From JBJMHZ01 sp045807125 (GTDB lineage Bacteria > Actinomycetota > Actinomycetes > JAWWOL01), in assembly GCA_045807125.1 (NCBI GenBank), contig JBJMHZ010000009.1, positions 133,734 to 197,733 of the forward strand: a stretch of 64,000 nt of DNA. Direction: 5' to 3'. The notes below the pieces were generated by a model that saw nothing but the letters and a program-made list of their open reading frames with translations, did not search any database and was not told where the DNA came from. The position numbers and the translations under genes were made by a program. Of this stretch, positions 38,135-46,840 are shown piece by piece (the first letter of the stretch is position 1; the number at the start of each line of letters is the position of its first letter).

Positions 38135-39394
38135 CTACTCGACGAAGGCCCACGACACCCCGCCACCGGTCGACGCGTTCACGACCTGGGAGGCCGCCGA
38201 CGCCCTGACGAGCAGCCCGTTGGACCGCTCGCCGTAGACGAACATGCCGAGGACGAACCAGTACGGCTCGGGGCGGCCGCTGCCGGACGGCAGCTCCACC
38301 GTCGCCGTCGGTACGCGCCGCTGGCACTCCCACGCCTCGACGCCACCGGCGAGCAGCGCCTGCCGGAGGTCGTCCCGCGACTGCTGCCGCCCGATCAGGA
38401 CGCCCTCGCCACCGTAGGAGTAGCTGCGCTTGAAGACGTAGTCGTCCTTGGCGGCCAGCGCTTCCTCGACGTTGTCCCGCGTCAGCTCGAAGGTGCGCGG
38501 GACGTACCGCTCGATCACCGCCAGCTCCGCCGCGCTGAGCAGATGGTGGTATCGCGGGTCGCACAGCAGCGAGAACCACTTGCGGTGCATCTTCAGCTCG
38601 GCCTCGAACATGCACGAGAGCGTCGCGCCGCTGTCGTGCAGCATCGACAGGAAGGCACCGCCGTCGGTCGTGTCGTCCAGCGTGATGATCCGATGCACCA
38701 TCGTCCGCCGCGCCTCGCCGGCCTCGAGCCACTCGCGCGGGTAGTCCGTCTCGTCGCAGTAGGCGACCTCGAGCTCGGGCGCCATCAGCGCGAGGTAGCG
38801 CTGCAGCATCACGATCTTCCCGTACCCCCACTGGCGGTGCTTCGCCGAGTCGAGGATGACGAGGCGGTCGAGCCCGGCTCGCCCGCACTCGACGGCGTAG
38901 AGATGGGCGAGGTCGCGGAACGGCGACACGCCGGCGACCGGCCGGCCGAGCAGCTCCGCGAAGGCCTTCGCACTGTGGTAGCTCTCCCCCGCGCCGACTC
39001 CCGAGAAGTGGTTGAGCTCGCAGAACCAGTAGCCGTCCTCGGCCGGGATGATGTCGGCCCGGAGCATCCGCGGGCCGCCGGACGCCACCTGCGCCCAATC
39101 GATGCGCGACGCCATGCTCGGCGGCACGCGGAACATCGCCACCAGCTCGTCGGCCGACAGCGTGGAGCAGAGATGGCTCAGCAGCTTCTCCTGCGCATCG
39201 GCCAGCGCTCCGGTCGCGGCCACGAGCGCGTCATGAGCAGCCGCGTCGATCCGGAAGTAGTACGGGAGGACGCGGAACGAGACACCGATGTCGCGCAGCA
39301 GGCGCTCGGCGCCGCCCGCCGCCATCGCGTAGTCGGTCGCGCTGCTGCCGCGGCGCTGATCCGCCACGAAGTCGCGGTTGTAGCTTGCGAACAT
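38135..39394 (-). CDS. ATP-grasp-like ligase, paralogue 1
   Basis: This 419-residue protein is clearly related to the one at 46822. Shared blocks are: Y-N-R-D-F near residue 4, P-Y-Y-F-R-I-D near 43, L-R-A-D-I-I-P near 110, C-E-L-N-H-F-S-G-V-G near 122, F-K-R-S-Y-S-Y-G-G-E-G-V near 321, C-Q-R-R-V near 355, and terminal W-A-F-V-E. The Lys-Arg plus glycine-rich loop and the acidic L-N-H-F pattern fit a glutathionylspermidine-synthase/ATP-grasp-like amide ligase, which would use an acyl-phosphate intermediate. The family is not identified with certainty. It lies last in the long minus operon, 61 nt after the MFS gene. Confidence 0.6.
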   Translation of the reverse strand: MFASYNRDFVADQRRGSSATDYAMAAGGAERLLRDIGVSFRVLPYYFRIDAAAHDALVAATGALADAQEKLLSHLCSTLSADELVAMFRVPPSMASRIDWAQVASGGPRMLRADIIPAEDGYWFCELNHFSGVGAGESYHSAKAFAELLGRPVAGVSPFRDLAHLYAVECGRAGLDRLVILDSAKHRQWGYGKIVMLQRYLALMAPELEVAYCDETDYPREWLEAGEARRTMVHRIITLDDTTDGGAFLSMLHDSGATLSCMFEAELKMHRKWFSLLCDPRYHHLLSAAELAVIERYVPRTFELTRDNVEEALAAKDDYVFKRSYSYGGEGVLIGRQQSRDDLRQALLAGGVEAWECQRRVPTATVELPSGSGRPEPYWFVLGMFVYGERSNGLLVRASAASQVVNASTGGGVSWAFVE

Positions 39395-39455
39395 TCCCCA
39401 CCGTCCCTGCACCGCTGCAACGAGCCGAATGGATGCGGACCCTGCTCTGCAAGGT

Positions 39456-40961
39456 CTAGGCGAGCTGCCCGCGAGGATCCCTGCCGCGCAGCGCGTACGC
39501 CACGAGGAACGCGACGCCCAGCAGCGCGAGGATCAGGAACGCCGCCGCGAACGTGTCGTGCAGCGCCATCGCCCGGCTCGCAGCGCCCGTCGCGCGGTAG
39601 TGCGTCTCCCGGATCACCACGAACGCGGCGCAGGCCGCAGCCCCGATCGCGCCGCCGAGGCTCCTCGCGATGTTGAACAGCAGCGAGCCCGACGGCGCCG
39701 CTGCCGGCGTCAGCGATCGGGTGACCATCAGGCCGAGCGCGGCCAGCAGCAGGCCGGCGCCCACCGAGCGGGCCACCTGGGCACCGATGATCTGGGCCTC
39801 GCTGGGCGAGGCACCCGCCAGGAAGGGCACGAGCGCGGCCACCGCGAAGATCGCGGCACCGGTCACCGAGACCAGGTGCATGTCCACGTGGCGCAGGAAC
39901 GCCGGCAACGCCAGCCAGACGACCAGTTGCACGAGGCCGCCGTACAGCGAGACCGCCGCGACCCGGTCCACCGGGTAGCCCTCCGTCGTGAGGTAGTACG
40001 GGATCAGGAAGTAGCTGGCGTACACCGCCGCCCCCACGACGAAGTTGAACGAGCACGTGCGCAGGAGCGGCACGTGCCTCAGCAGCCGGAGGTCGACCAG
40101 CGGGTGCCTCGTCCGCAGCTCGTTGACGACGAGCGCGGCCAGCATGACCACCGCCGTGACCGCCGCCAGGATGACGATCGGCGAGGCGAGCCATCCCCGG
40201 CCGTTGCCCGAGTCAAGCGCGTACTGCGCGCAGTACAGCCCGATGACCGCGGCAACCACGCTCGTCAGGCTGACCCGCCTGCCATGCGCTGAGCCGCGCA
40301 CCGGGACGCGGCTCAGGCCCGGCGCGGCCAGCCAGATGGCGAGCGCCCCGACCGGCACCGACACGTAGTACAGGGCACGCCAGCTCCACCAGTGGGTGAG
40401 CGCGATGCACAGGAGCGGGCCGAGCACGGCTGCGCCGGTCGCCATGAAGGAGAACGTGGAGATCGCTCGCGGGTGCTCGCGACCCTGCATGAGCACGACG
40501 ATCAGGTAGTACGCGAAGGGCATGATGGCACCGCTCGCCGCGCCCTGGACGACGCGCGCGACGAGCAGGCTCTCGAAGCTCCACGAATTGGCGACCATCA
40601 GCGAGCCGGCGACGAAGCAGGAGACCAGCACGGCCAGGTAGGCGCGCGGGCGGAAGATGCGCGTCAGGTAGGCGGAGAGCGAGAGCGTCACCAGCTCGGC
40701 GGTGGCGTACGCGGAGATGACCAGCGAACCCTTCTCCAGCGAGGAATGCAGGCTGCGCTGGATGTCGCCGAGCGCGCTGCTCGTCATCGTGAGGTCCAGG
40801 ACCGTCATCGCGGCGGCGACGATGGCGCCGAGCGCTGCGCGCCAGCGGTGGTCCGGTGCCGCCGGTGCGCCCTCGACGGGCGCTCCCGCCGGCCGGGCTC
40901 CCGCCGGCGCGCGCGCCGGCGCGCGCCTGGTCAGCTCCGGCGGCCTTGGCCTGCTCAGCAC
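39456..40961 (-). CDS. MFS exporter, DHA2-like (14 segments)
   Basis: This is a 501-residue MFS protein of the DHA2 drug-export group. About 14 hydrophobic segments follow a Pro/Ala-rich cytoplasmic N-terminus. Typical features are V-L-D-L-T-M-T-S-S-A near residue 53, an A-motif-like Y-L-T-R-I-F-R-P-R-A near 97, and motif C-like A-A-V-L-G-P-L-L near 170. It probably exports the cluster product or an intermediate. The GTG at 40961 is chosen as the first in-frame start after the methyltransferase stop, but no good ribosome-binding site is seen. An ACGACTAGTCGT palindrome (40960-40971) overlaps the start. Confidence 0.82.
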   Translation of the reverse strand: MLSRPRPPELTRRAPARAPAGARPAGAPVEGAPAAPDHRWRAALGAIVAAAMTVLDLTMTSSALGDIQRSLHSSLEKGSLVISAYATAELVTLSLSAYLTRIFRPRAYLAVLVSCFVAGSLMVANSWSFESLLVARVVQGAASGAIMPFAYYLIVVLMQGREHPRAISTFSFMATGAAVLGPLLCIALTHWWSWRALYYVSVPVGALAIWLAAPGLSRVPVRGSAHGRRVSLTSVVAAVIGLYCAQYALDSGNGRGWLASPIVILAAVTAVVMLAALVVNELRTRHPLVDLRLLRHVPLLRTCSFNFVVGAAVYASYFLIPYYLTTEGYPVDRVAAVSLYGGLVQLVVWLALPAFLRHVDMHLVSVTGAAIFAVAALVPFLAGASPSEAQIIGAQVARSVGAGLLLAALGLMVTRSLTPAAAPSGSLLFNIARSLGGAIGAAACAAFVVIRETHYRATGAASRAMALHDTFAAAFLILALLGVAFLVAYALRGRDPRGQLA

Positions 40962-40995
40962 GACTAGTCGTTGCTCTGGTCGCCGACGCGCGGGC

Positions 40996-41793
40996 TCACG
41001 GCTTCCTGCCCCAGGCGTACACGGTGATGGAACGGATGTCCATGAAGTCGGGGTCCTCGCACAGCGACAGCACAGCGTCGACATCGTGCTGGTCGAGGAG
41101 CTGCCGATCGACGAGATAGCCGCCTTCCTGCTTGATGTTCGCGACGGCGAGCTGACCGTACGGCCCCTTCTCGCCGAGGCAGTTGGCTCTCGTCAGCACG
41201 CCGATGTCGCGCAGGCCGACGCGCGCGAGCTGGGAGGGCAAGGTCTGCGCCCAGGTCATGTCGGAGCCCTGCGCGCGCCAGGCCGTCTCCAGCGCGCCGA
41301 AGAAGCGCCGGATCGGCTCGTGGACGGACCCGGCGGCCGGCATGCAGAGCGGATCGCCGATGACGAGCCAGCCACCTGGCGCGAGCCAGCCGGCCGCCGC
41401 GGCGACCACCGAGTCGCGGTCCGGCAGGTGGCAGAACGTGACGCGCGAGTGGACGAGGTCGAACGAGCCGGGCGGGAAGTCGAGGGTGCTGATGTCGGCG
41501 GTGCGCCACTCGAGGTTGTCCTGCTCCTGGCCGCGGAGGTAGCGGGTGTCGCTGTCGACCGCGACGACCGAGCCGCTGTGGCACTCCGCCGCCAGCCAGC
41601 GCGCCACCGAGCCGGCTCCGGCACCGAGCTCGAGGCACCGCCAGGCCGGGTGGAGCCCCGCCCTCCGGAGGACGGCATGGGTGTCGGGGTCGCCCCACGC
41701 CTCCAGCAGCCGCAGCCGCTCGCGCTCCTCGGGCCGGTCCTTGCTCAGCGCACCCGACTGGTAGTCGGTCGCCAACGTGACCTCTCGACTCAT
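40996..41793 (-). CDS. SAM-dependent methyltransferase (class I)
   Basis: This is a 265-residue class I methyltransferase: motif I C-L-E-L-G-A-G-A-G-S near residue 53, acidic V-V-A-V-D-S-D near 75, A-D-I-S-T-L-D near 98, H-S-R-V-T-F-C-H-L-P near 115 and L-A-P-G-G-W-L-V-I-G near 138. The layout is that of UbiE/type 11 small-molecule N-, O- or C-methylases. Its ATG overlaps the stop of the upstream exporter gene (ATGA). It is a likely tailoring step for the cluster product; the methylated atom is unknown. Confidence 0.88.
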   Translation of the reverse strand: MSREVTLATDYQSGALSKDRPEERERLRLLEAWGDPDTHAVLRRAGLHPAWRCLELGAGAGSVARWLAAECHSGSVVAVDSDTRYLRGQEQDNLEWRTADISTLDFPPGSFDLVHSRVTFCHLPDRDSVVAAAAGWLAPGGWLVIGDPLCMPAAGSVHEPIRRFFGALETAWRAQGSDMTWAQTLPSQLARVGLRDIGVLTRANCLGEKGPYGQLAVANIKQEGGYLVDRQLLDQHDVDAVLSLCEDPDFMDIRSITVYAWGRKP

Positions 41794-43262
41794 GGCTCCC
41801 CCGCCTCGCTCGCCTCTCCCGTCGTGCCGCGCCGTCCGCCCGGGCGCCCGAGCGCGGGAGACCCACGCCGACCGGAGCGCGGGCGTGGCACGCGGTGCCC
41901 CGCGGCGATCGCGGCCACCACCATCATCAGGTAGATGGCAAGCGCCGCCCAGGCTGGTGTCGCGATGGTGTCACCTGACTGGAGGCCGCCCAGCAGCGCC
42001 ACGCCGACGGTGGTGCCGGCCTGCCGCGCCGCGCTCAGCATGCCGCTCGCGATCGCGGTGCGGTGCGCAGGGGCCGCGGCCATGACCAGCGTGATCTGCG
42101 GGACCGTCGTAAGGCCGAACCCCATGCCGATGCCGAAGAGCCCGACGCTCATGCCCGCCGGGCCGGAGCTGCCGACCAGGATCAGGATCACCGCGCCGAC
42201 GACCGTGAGCGCCAGCCCGATCATCAGCACCCGCCGGGCGCCGAGCCGCTCGTTGATCCGGCCGGCGACCAGCGGCATGAACGTGATGGGCAGCGCCGAC
42301 GGCAGGAAGCTGAGCCCGGCCACCACCGGGCCGTAGCCCCGCACCTGCTGCAGGTAGACGCTGACGACGAACACCAGCCCGTAGTAGCCGGCGAACAGCA
42401 GCAGGCCGACCGTCACGTAGCCACGGAAGCCCGGTGCGCTCAGCAGGTCGGCGGGGAGCATGGGGTGGGCGAAGGTTCGCTCCCGCACGACGAACGCGGC
42501 CAGTGCGACCGCGGCGACGAGCATCGCGGCCACCGGTACGGGCTGGCCCCACCCGAGCTGGTGCCCGTACGTCAGAGCCAGCGCGACGCCGCCGAGGAAG
42601 GTCGCAGCGAGGACCTGCCCAGCGAAGTCCTGCGGCTCGTCGCGGGCGTCGCGCCCGGCGACCGGCATGAATCGCGCCGACAACCACAGCGCGCCGAGCA
42701 CGATCGGCACGTTGATGAGGAAGATGCTGCGCCATCCGATCCCGGTGACGAGGGCGCCGCCCACGATCGGCCCGAACGCCACCGGGCTCCCGGCGACCGT
42801 CGCCCATACCGCGACCGCCTTCGCGCGCGCGTCCACTGCCGGGAACGCCGTCACGAGCATCACCAGCGTCGCCGGCACCAGCAGGATCGCTCCTGCCCCT
42901 TGCAGCACGCGCATCGCGACCAGCACCGCACCGTTGGGAGCCGCACCGCACAGCAGCGACGCGACGCCGAAGATGCAGGTCCCCACCCGGAACATGCGCA
43001 CGGCCCCGAACCGGCCGACTGCGGCGGCCCCGGTGAGGAGCAGGCTGGCCAGGACGATGACGTAGGCGTCCACGACCAGCTGCATCGTCGCCAAGCTCGC
43101 GTGCAGGCTCGCCTGCATCGCCGGGACGGCCACGTTGACGATCGTGATGTCGATGACGATCATTCCGTAGCCGAGGCAGGCCACCGTCAGCACGCGGCGG
43201 GGTCGCACCAGTCCGGCACGCCGCCCGCGAGCGACCCCCTCGGCGCCGGTCCCGCCGGTCAT
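41790..43262 (-). CDS. MFS exporter, DHA2 family, second copy
   Basis: This is a 490-residue DHA2-type exporter with 14 predicted segments. The first helix carries D-I-T-I-V-N-V-A-V-P near residue 38, motif C is seen as G-S-P-V-A-F-G-P-I-V-G-G near 158, and a polar Arg/Gly tail ends the protein. It starts ATG overlapping the stop of the carboxylic acid reductase gene and its own stop overlaps the methyltransferase start. It is not a close copy of the exporter at 39456. Two exporters in one operon suggest resistance or export of different forms. Confidence 0.85.
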   Translation of the reverse strand: MTGGTGAEGVARGRRAGLVRPRRVLTVACLGYGMIVIDITIVNVAVPAMQASLHASLATMQLVVDAYVIVLASLLLTGAAAVGRFGAVRMFRVGTCIFGVASLLCGAAPNGAVLVAMRVLQGAGAILLVPATLVMLVTAFPAVDARAKAVAVWATVAGSPVAFGPIVGGALVTGIGWRSIFLINVPIVLGALWLSARFMPVAGRDARDEPQDFAGQVLAATFLGGVALALTYGHQLGWGQPVPVAAMLVAAVALAAFVVRERTFAHPMLPADLLSAPGFRGYVTVGLLLFAGYYGLVFVVSVYLQQVRGYGPVVAGLSFLPSALPITFMPLVAGRINERLGARRVLMIGLALTVVGAVILILVGSSGPAGMSVGLFGIGMGFGLTTVPQITLVMAAAPAHRTAIASGMLSAARQAGTTVGVALLGGLQSGDTIATPAWAALAIYLMMVVAAIAAGHRVPRPRSGRRGSPALGRPGGRRGTTGEASEAGEP

Positions 43263-46200
43263 GAGGATCGCTGCACCAGCTCGAGCAGCTGCAGATCGGC
43301 GACGTACTTCCCGATCAGGGCCGCCGTGATGTGGGGGACGCGCCCGTCGAGACGGGCACCCTGCTCGCCCTGCTCCCTCTGCTCGCCCTGCTCGCCCTGC
43401 TCGCGGACGGCCGCATGGAACGCCTCGGCCGGCACCGTCGACGCCGGGATCGGCCGGGCCGGCTCGGCGAACGCGTGCAGCAGCGGCAGCAAGGAGAGCT
43501 TGCGCTGCCGCTCGGGCAGCCCCTTGAGCGCGATCTCGAAGCGAGACCGCCACTCGTAGTAGTCGTCGATCCTGGTGATCGGATGCCCACGCTCGACGAG
43601 CCAGTCCACGAACTGATCGAGCGAAGCGCCGTCGTCGTGGGCATTGACGACGTGGTAGGTCGCATGGCCCTGCGTGACGCGGGCGCCGAGAGCCGTGATC
43701 GCGGCAGCCGTGAAATCGACCGGCAGGCCGCTGTAGTGCGCGCGCTGCCGGTTGCCGCGCTCGTCGAGCGCGTAGAACGACCGCGGCGCCAGCCCCGTGG
43801 CGACGACGCTGAGCAGCAGGCGGGTGAACCGGTCGGGGACGTTGAGCTGGCCGGCCCACTGACTGTGGGCGAGGATCATGTCGGGCCGGAAGACCGCGAC
43901 CGGCAGGCCGTACCGGTCATGCGCCTCGCGGAGCAGCACCTCCCCGGCCCACTTGCTGGTGGCATAGCCGTTCGCGTACGTCTCGTCGAGGGAGCGCACC
44001 GGGCTGGCCTGCCGGATGTCGGCGGCCTCGTCGACGAACGACCCGTCGGGCCGCATCGCGACTGCGGCCGTCGAGATGTACCGGAACCGCTTCCGGCGCA
44101 CGGTCAGCGCCAGCCGGATCAGCTCGGCCGTGCCGACGACGTTGGGGGCGAACAGCTGCGAGTAGGGCAGCACGTGGTTGACGAGCGCGGCCGCGTGCAC
44201 GATCTCGTCGACGCGGTCCGCGAGGCTCGCCCAGGCGGCGGCGCTCAGACCGAGGTCCGGCGCGGCGATGTCGCCGGCGAGCGCGACGAGGTGCCGGTCG
44301 GCCAGCTCCCGGTAACGGCCGTCGAGCGTCGCTGCCCCGCCGTCGAGGGCAGCCATGATGCGTTGCCGGGCCGCATCGTCGTCGCTGCCGCGGGCGATGC
44401 AGATCAGCGTGCCGCCCGTCCGGGCCATCCGGTCCAGCCACTCGCAGCAGAGGAACCGGCCGAGGTAGCCGTTCGCCCCGGTGAGCAGCACGGTCCGGCT
44501 AGGGCCGGTCACTGCCGGCAGCGTCGTCGCGCCGGCCAGCGCATCGCGCTCGATGAAGCGGTCGAGGGAGAGGTCGGCGGCGCGCACGCAGGTGCTCGCG
44601 CGGCCGTGCACCGACGCGAAGGTCGGGCGAGTCGCGGCCGAGCTGCGCGCCGCGTCGACGTGGGTGACGATGCTCGCGAGAGTAGCGGTGGGCCCGATGA
44701 TGACCTGCACCGGCACGTCGATGTCGAAGATCTGCTCCAGCACCGTCGAGAAGGCGTGCGCCGAGAGCGAGTCGCCACCCAGGTCGGTGAAGCGGGCATC
44801 GGGCCGTGACTCCGCGGCGTGGTTGCCCAGCGTGACGTGGGCAGCCGCCGCGACGGCCTCCAGGGTCGGCCGGCCGCCGCTCCCGGCGCGCAGCTCGTTC
44901 AGCAGGTCGACCCGGCCAGCGGCGATCTCTGCGTACCGGCGCTCCAGCCGATCGCCGTAACGCTCCTTCAGCGCCGGGCGCAGCGGCTTCCCGACCGCGG
45001 AGAGCAGGCCGTTCTCGACGCTGAACGGCTCCGGCTCGATGAGGAGGTCACGGGGGATCTCGTACGCGTTGAGCCCCGCCTCGGCCGCGATCTGATGCAT
45101 GGAGTCGATGACGGCCGCGCGGACGTCGTTCGTCGCGAGCGAGCCGATGCCGTCGTGGTCGGGGACCACCACCGCGAGCAGGAACGCCTGCTCGCTGTTG
45201 CCATGGACGTAGATCTGCTTGATGCACGGACTGCCCGCGTAGAGGGCTTCGAGCCGCGAGATGGCGACGAACTCTCCCTGGGAGAGCTTGACGACGTTGT
45301 TGATGCGGTCGACGTAGACGAGCCTGTCGGGCATGAGCTCCGCGACGATGTCACCGGTCCGGTAGTAACCGTCGTCGTCGAACGAGCGGGCGGTGAGCTC
45401 GGGCTGCTTGTAGTAGCCCGGGATGAGCCCGACGGACTTCAGCCGGAGCTCGCCACGGGGATACGGCTTGTCCGTGCGGAAGTAGCCCAGCTCCGGCACG
45501 TCGACGAGCCGGTAGTCGATGACCGGCGGGCGCCTGACCCGCTGGTCGACCACGACCGCCCGGCCGGTCTCCGTGGATCCGTAGCAGTCGGTGACCTTGG
45601 TCCCGAGGATCGACTCCATCCAGTCGTGCATCTTCGCGGACAGCGGTGCGCTGCCGCACAGCGCGCTGATGACGCGGCCGCCCAGCAGCCGGTCGCGGAT
45701 CTCGGCGCGCGCCGCGGCCTCGGCGGAGCCTGCCGGGTGCCCCTGCCGGACGAGCCGCTCCATCTCCCTCTCGTAGCGGTGGCGCAGCATGTCGCAGATC
45801 CGCGGCACCAGGCTCAGCACGGTGGGCCGCGCCAGCGACATGTCGTCGAGGAGCGTCGACATGTCGCTGCGCGCGGCGAAGTACCCGACTCCGCCGGACG
45901 CGAGCCCGGCGACCAGCCATGCCCGGCCGTTCACGTGGCTCATCGGCATGTAGTGCAGGACGATCGTCGGCAGCCCCGTCGTGCCTGCGTTGGTCAGGCC
46001 GCCCCGCGAGCTCTGCCACATCATCGTGATCATCGACTCCGGGTACATGGCCCCCTTCGGGATGCCGGTGCTGCCGGAGGTGTAGATGAGACCGGCGAGC
46101 CGGTCGGGGTCGTCGGCACGGCGATCGTCGACGATCGGCAACCGCAGGCCGCGCTCGAGATCGGCGCTCAGGGTCACGACGCCAGCCCGCCCGTGCAGCG

Positions 46201-46840
46201 CGCGGACGGCCGCCTCGAAGGCGTCGCGGTGGTCGTCGACGCGCTCGTCGTGGTCGAAGACGACGAGCCGGTCGACGCAGTCGGCGCTCCGCACCGCGGC
46301 GACCGCCACGTCGAGCGACGCGACGTCGGTGGCGAGGATGCGCGGCCGGGTCTCGGCCATGATCGGTGCCAGCTGCTGGGGACCGGAGCCCGCCGGCAAC
46401 GGAACGCTCACCGCGCCCAGCATCATGCAGGCGAGATCGATCGTCGCGTAGTCGATGCTCGTGAAGCCCAGCACCGCCACGAAGTCGCCCACCTGGAACC
46501 CGCCGGGCACGCCATCCGCCCACGATCTCGTGAGCGCACCGACCCGGTCCCACAGCTCGCCGTACGTCATGGCGGTGCAGCGCGGCAGGAGCTCCAGCGA
46601 GGTTCGACCGGTCGCCCGGTCCTCGACGATGCGGCGGGCTCGCTGCGCGAGCGCAGGCCGCTCGCGGTAGCCGGTCATCGCGGCGCGGATGGTCCCCACC
46701 AGGCTGCCGGCGGCCCTGCTCATGGCGTCGGCCACCGCCGGCGAGGGCGCCGCCTCGGCGAGCTCGCGATCGTTCGCCCGGAGCATCGCGATGCGGTCAT
46801 CCGGCCGGGTGGCGTTGCCGGCTACTCGACGAACGCCCAT
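43259..46840 (-). CDS. carboxylic acid reductase (A-PCP-R three-domain CAR)
   Basis: This is a 1193-residue CAR. Residues about 60-640 form an adenylation domain (V-G-D-F-V-A-V-L-G-F-T-S-I-D-Y near 95, Y-T-S-G-S-T-G-I-P-K-G near 252, Y-G-S-T-E-T-G near 425). Residues about 655-745 are a carrier domain with D-S-L at Ser691. Residues about 775-1190 are an NADPH reductase domain (L-L-T-G-A-N-G-Y-L-G near 780, Y-A-T-S-K with the catalytic Tyr/Lys near 963). Such enzymes reduce a free acid to its aldehyde via acyl-AMP and thioester; the Ser needs phosphopantetheinylation. GGAGG lies 6 nt before the ATG; the start overlaps the second ATP-grasp gene by 19 nt. Confidence 0.95.
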   Translation of the reverse strand: MGVRRVAGNATRPDDRIAMLRANDRELAEAAPSPAVADAMSRAAGSLVGTIRAAMTGYRERPALAQRARRIVEDRATGRTSLELLPRCTAMTYGELWDRVGALTRSWADGVPGGFQVGDFVAVLGFTSIDYATIDLACMMLGAVSVPLPAGSGPQQLAPIMAETRPRILATDVASLDVAVAAVRSADCVDRLVVFDHDERVDDHRDAFEAAVRALHGRAGVVTLSADLERGLRLPIVDDRRADDPDRLAGLIYTSGSTGIPKGAMYPESMITMMWQSSRGGLTNAGTTGLPTIVLHYMPMSHVNGRAWLVAGLASGGVGYFAARSDMSTLLDDMSLARPTVLSLVPRICDMLRHRYEREMERLVRQGHPAGSAEAAARAEIRDRLLGGRVISALCGSAPLSAKMHDWMESILGTKVTDCYGSTETGRAVVVDQRVRRPPVIDYRLVDVPELGYFRTDKPYPRGELRLKSVGLIPGYYKQPELTARSFDDDGYYRTGDIVAELMPDRLVYVDRINNVVKLSQGEFVAISRLEALYAGSPCIKQIYVHGNSEQAFLLAVVVPDHDGIGSLATNDVRAAVIDSMHQIAAEAGLNAYEIPRDLLIEPEPFSVENGLLSAVGKPLRPALKERYGDRLERRYAEIAAGRVDLLNELRAGSGGRPTLEAVAAAAHVTLGNHAAESRPDARFTDLGGDSLSAHAFSTVLEQIFDIDVPVQVIIGPTATLASIVTHVDAARSSAATRPTFASVHGRASTCVRAADLSLDRFIERDALAGATTLPAVTGPSRTVLLTGANGYLGRFLCCEWLDRMARTGGTLICIARGSDDDAARQRIMAALDGGAATLDGRYRELADRHLVALAGDIAAPDLGLSAAAWASLADRVDEIVHAAALVNHVLPYSQLFAPNVVGTAELIRLALTVRRKRFRYISTAAVAMRPDGSFVDEAADIRQASPVRSLDETYANGYATSKWAGEVLLREAHDRYGLPVAVFRPDMILAHSQWAGQLNVPDRFTRLLLSVVATGLAPRSFYALDERGNRQRAHYSGLPVDFTAAAITALGARVTQGHATYHVVNAHDDGASLDQFVDWLVERGHPITRIDDYYEWRSRFEIALKGLPERQRKLSLLPLLHAFAEPARPIPASTVPAEAFHAAVREQGEQGEQREQGEQGARLDGRVPHITAALIGKYVADLQLLELVQRSS

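Noticed and set aside
41790..43859. The DHA2 exporter reading upstream into the CAR gene
   Set aside because: The upstream part of that frame is a shadow of CAR; the ATG at 43262 overlapping the CAR stop gives a proper MFS N-terminus.
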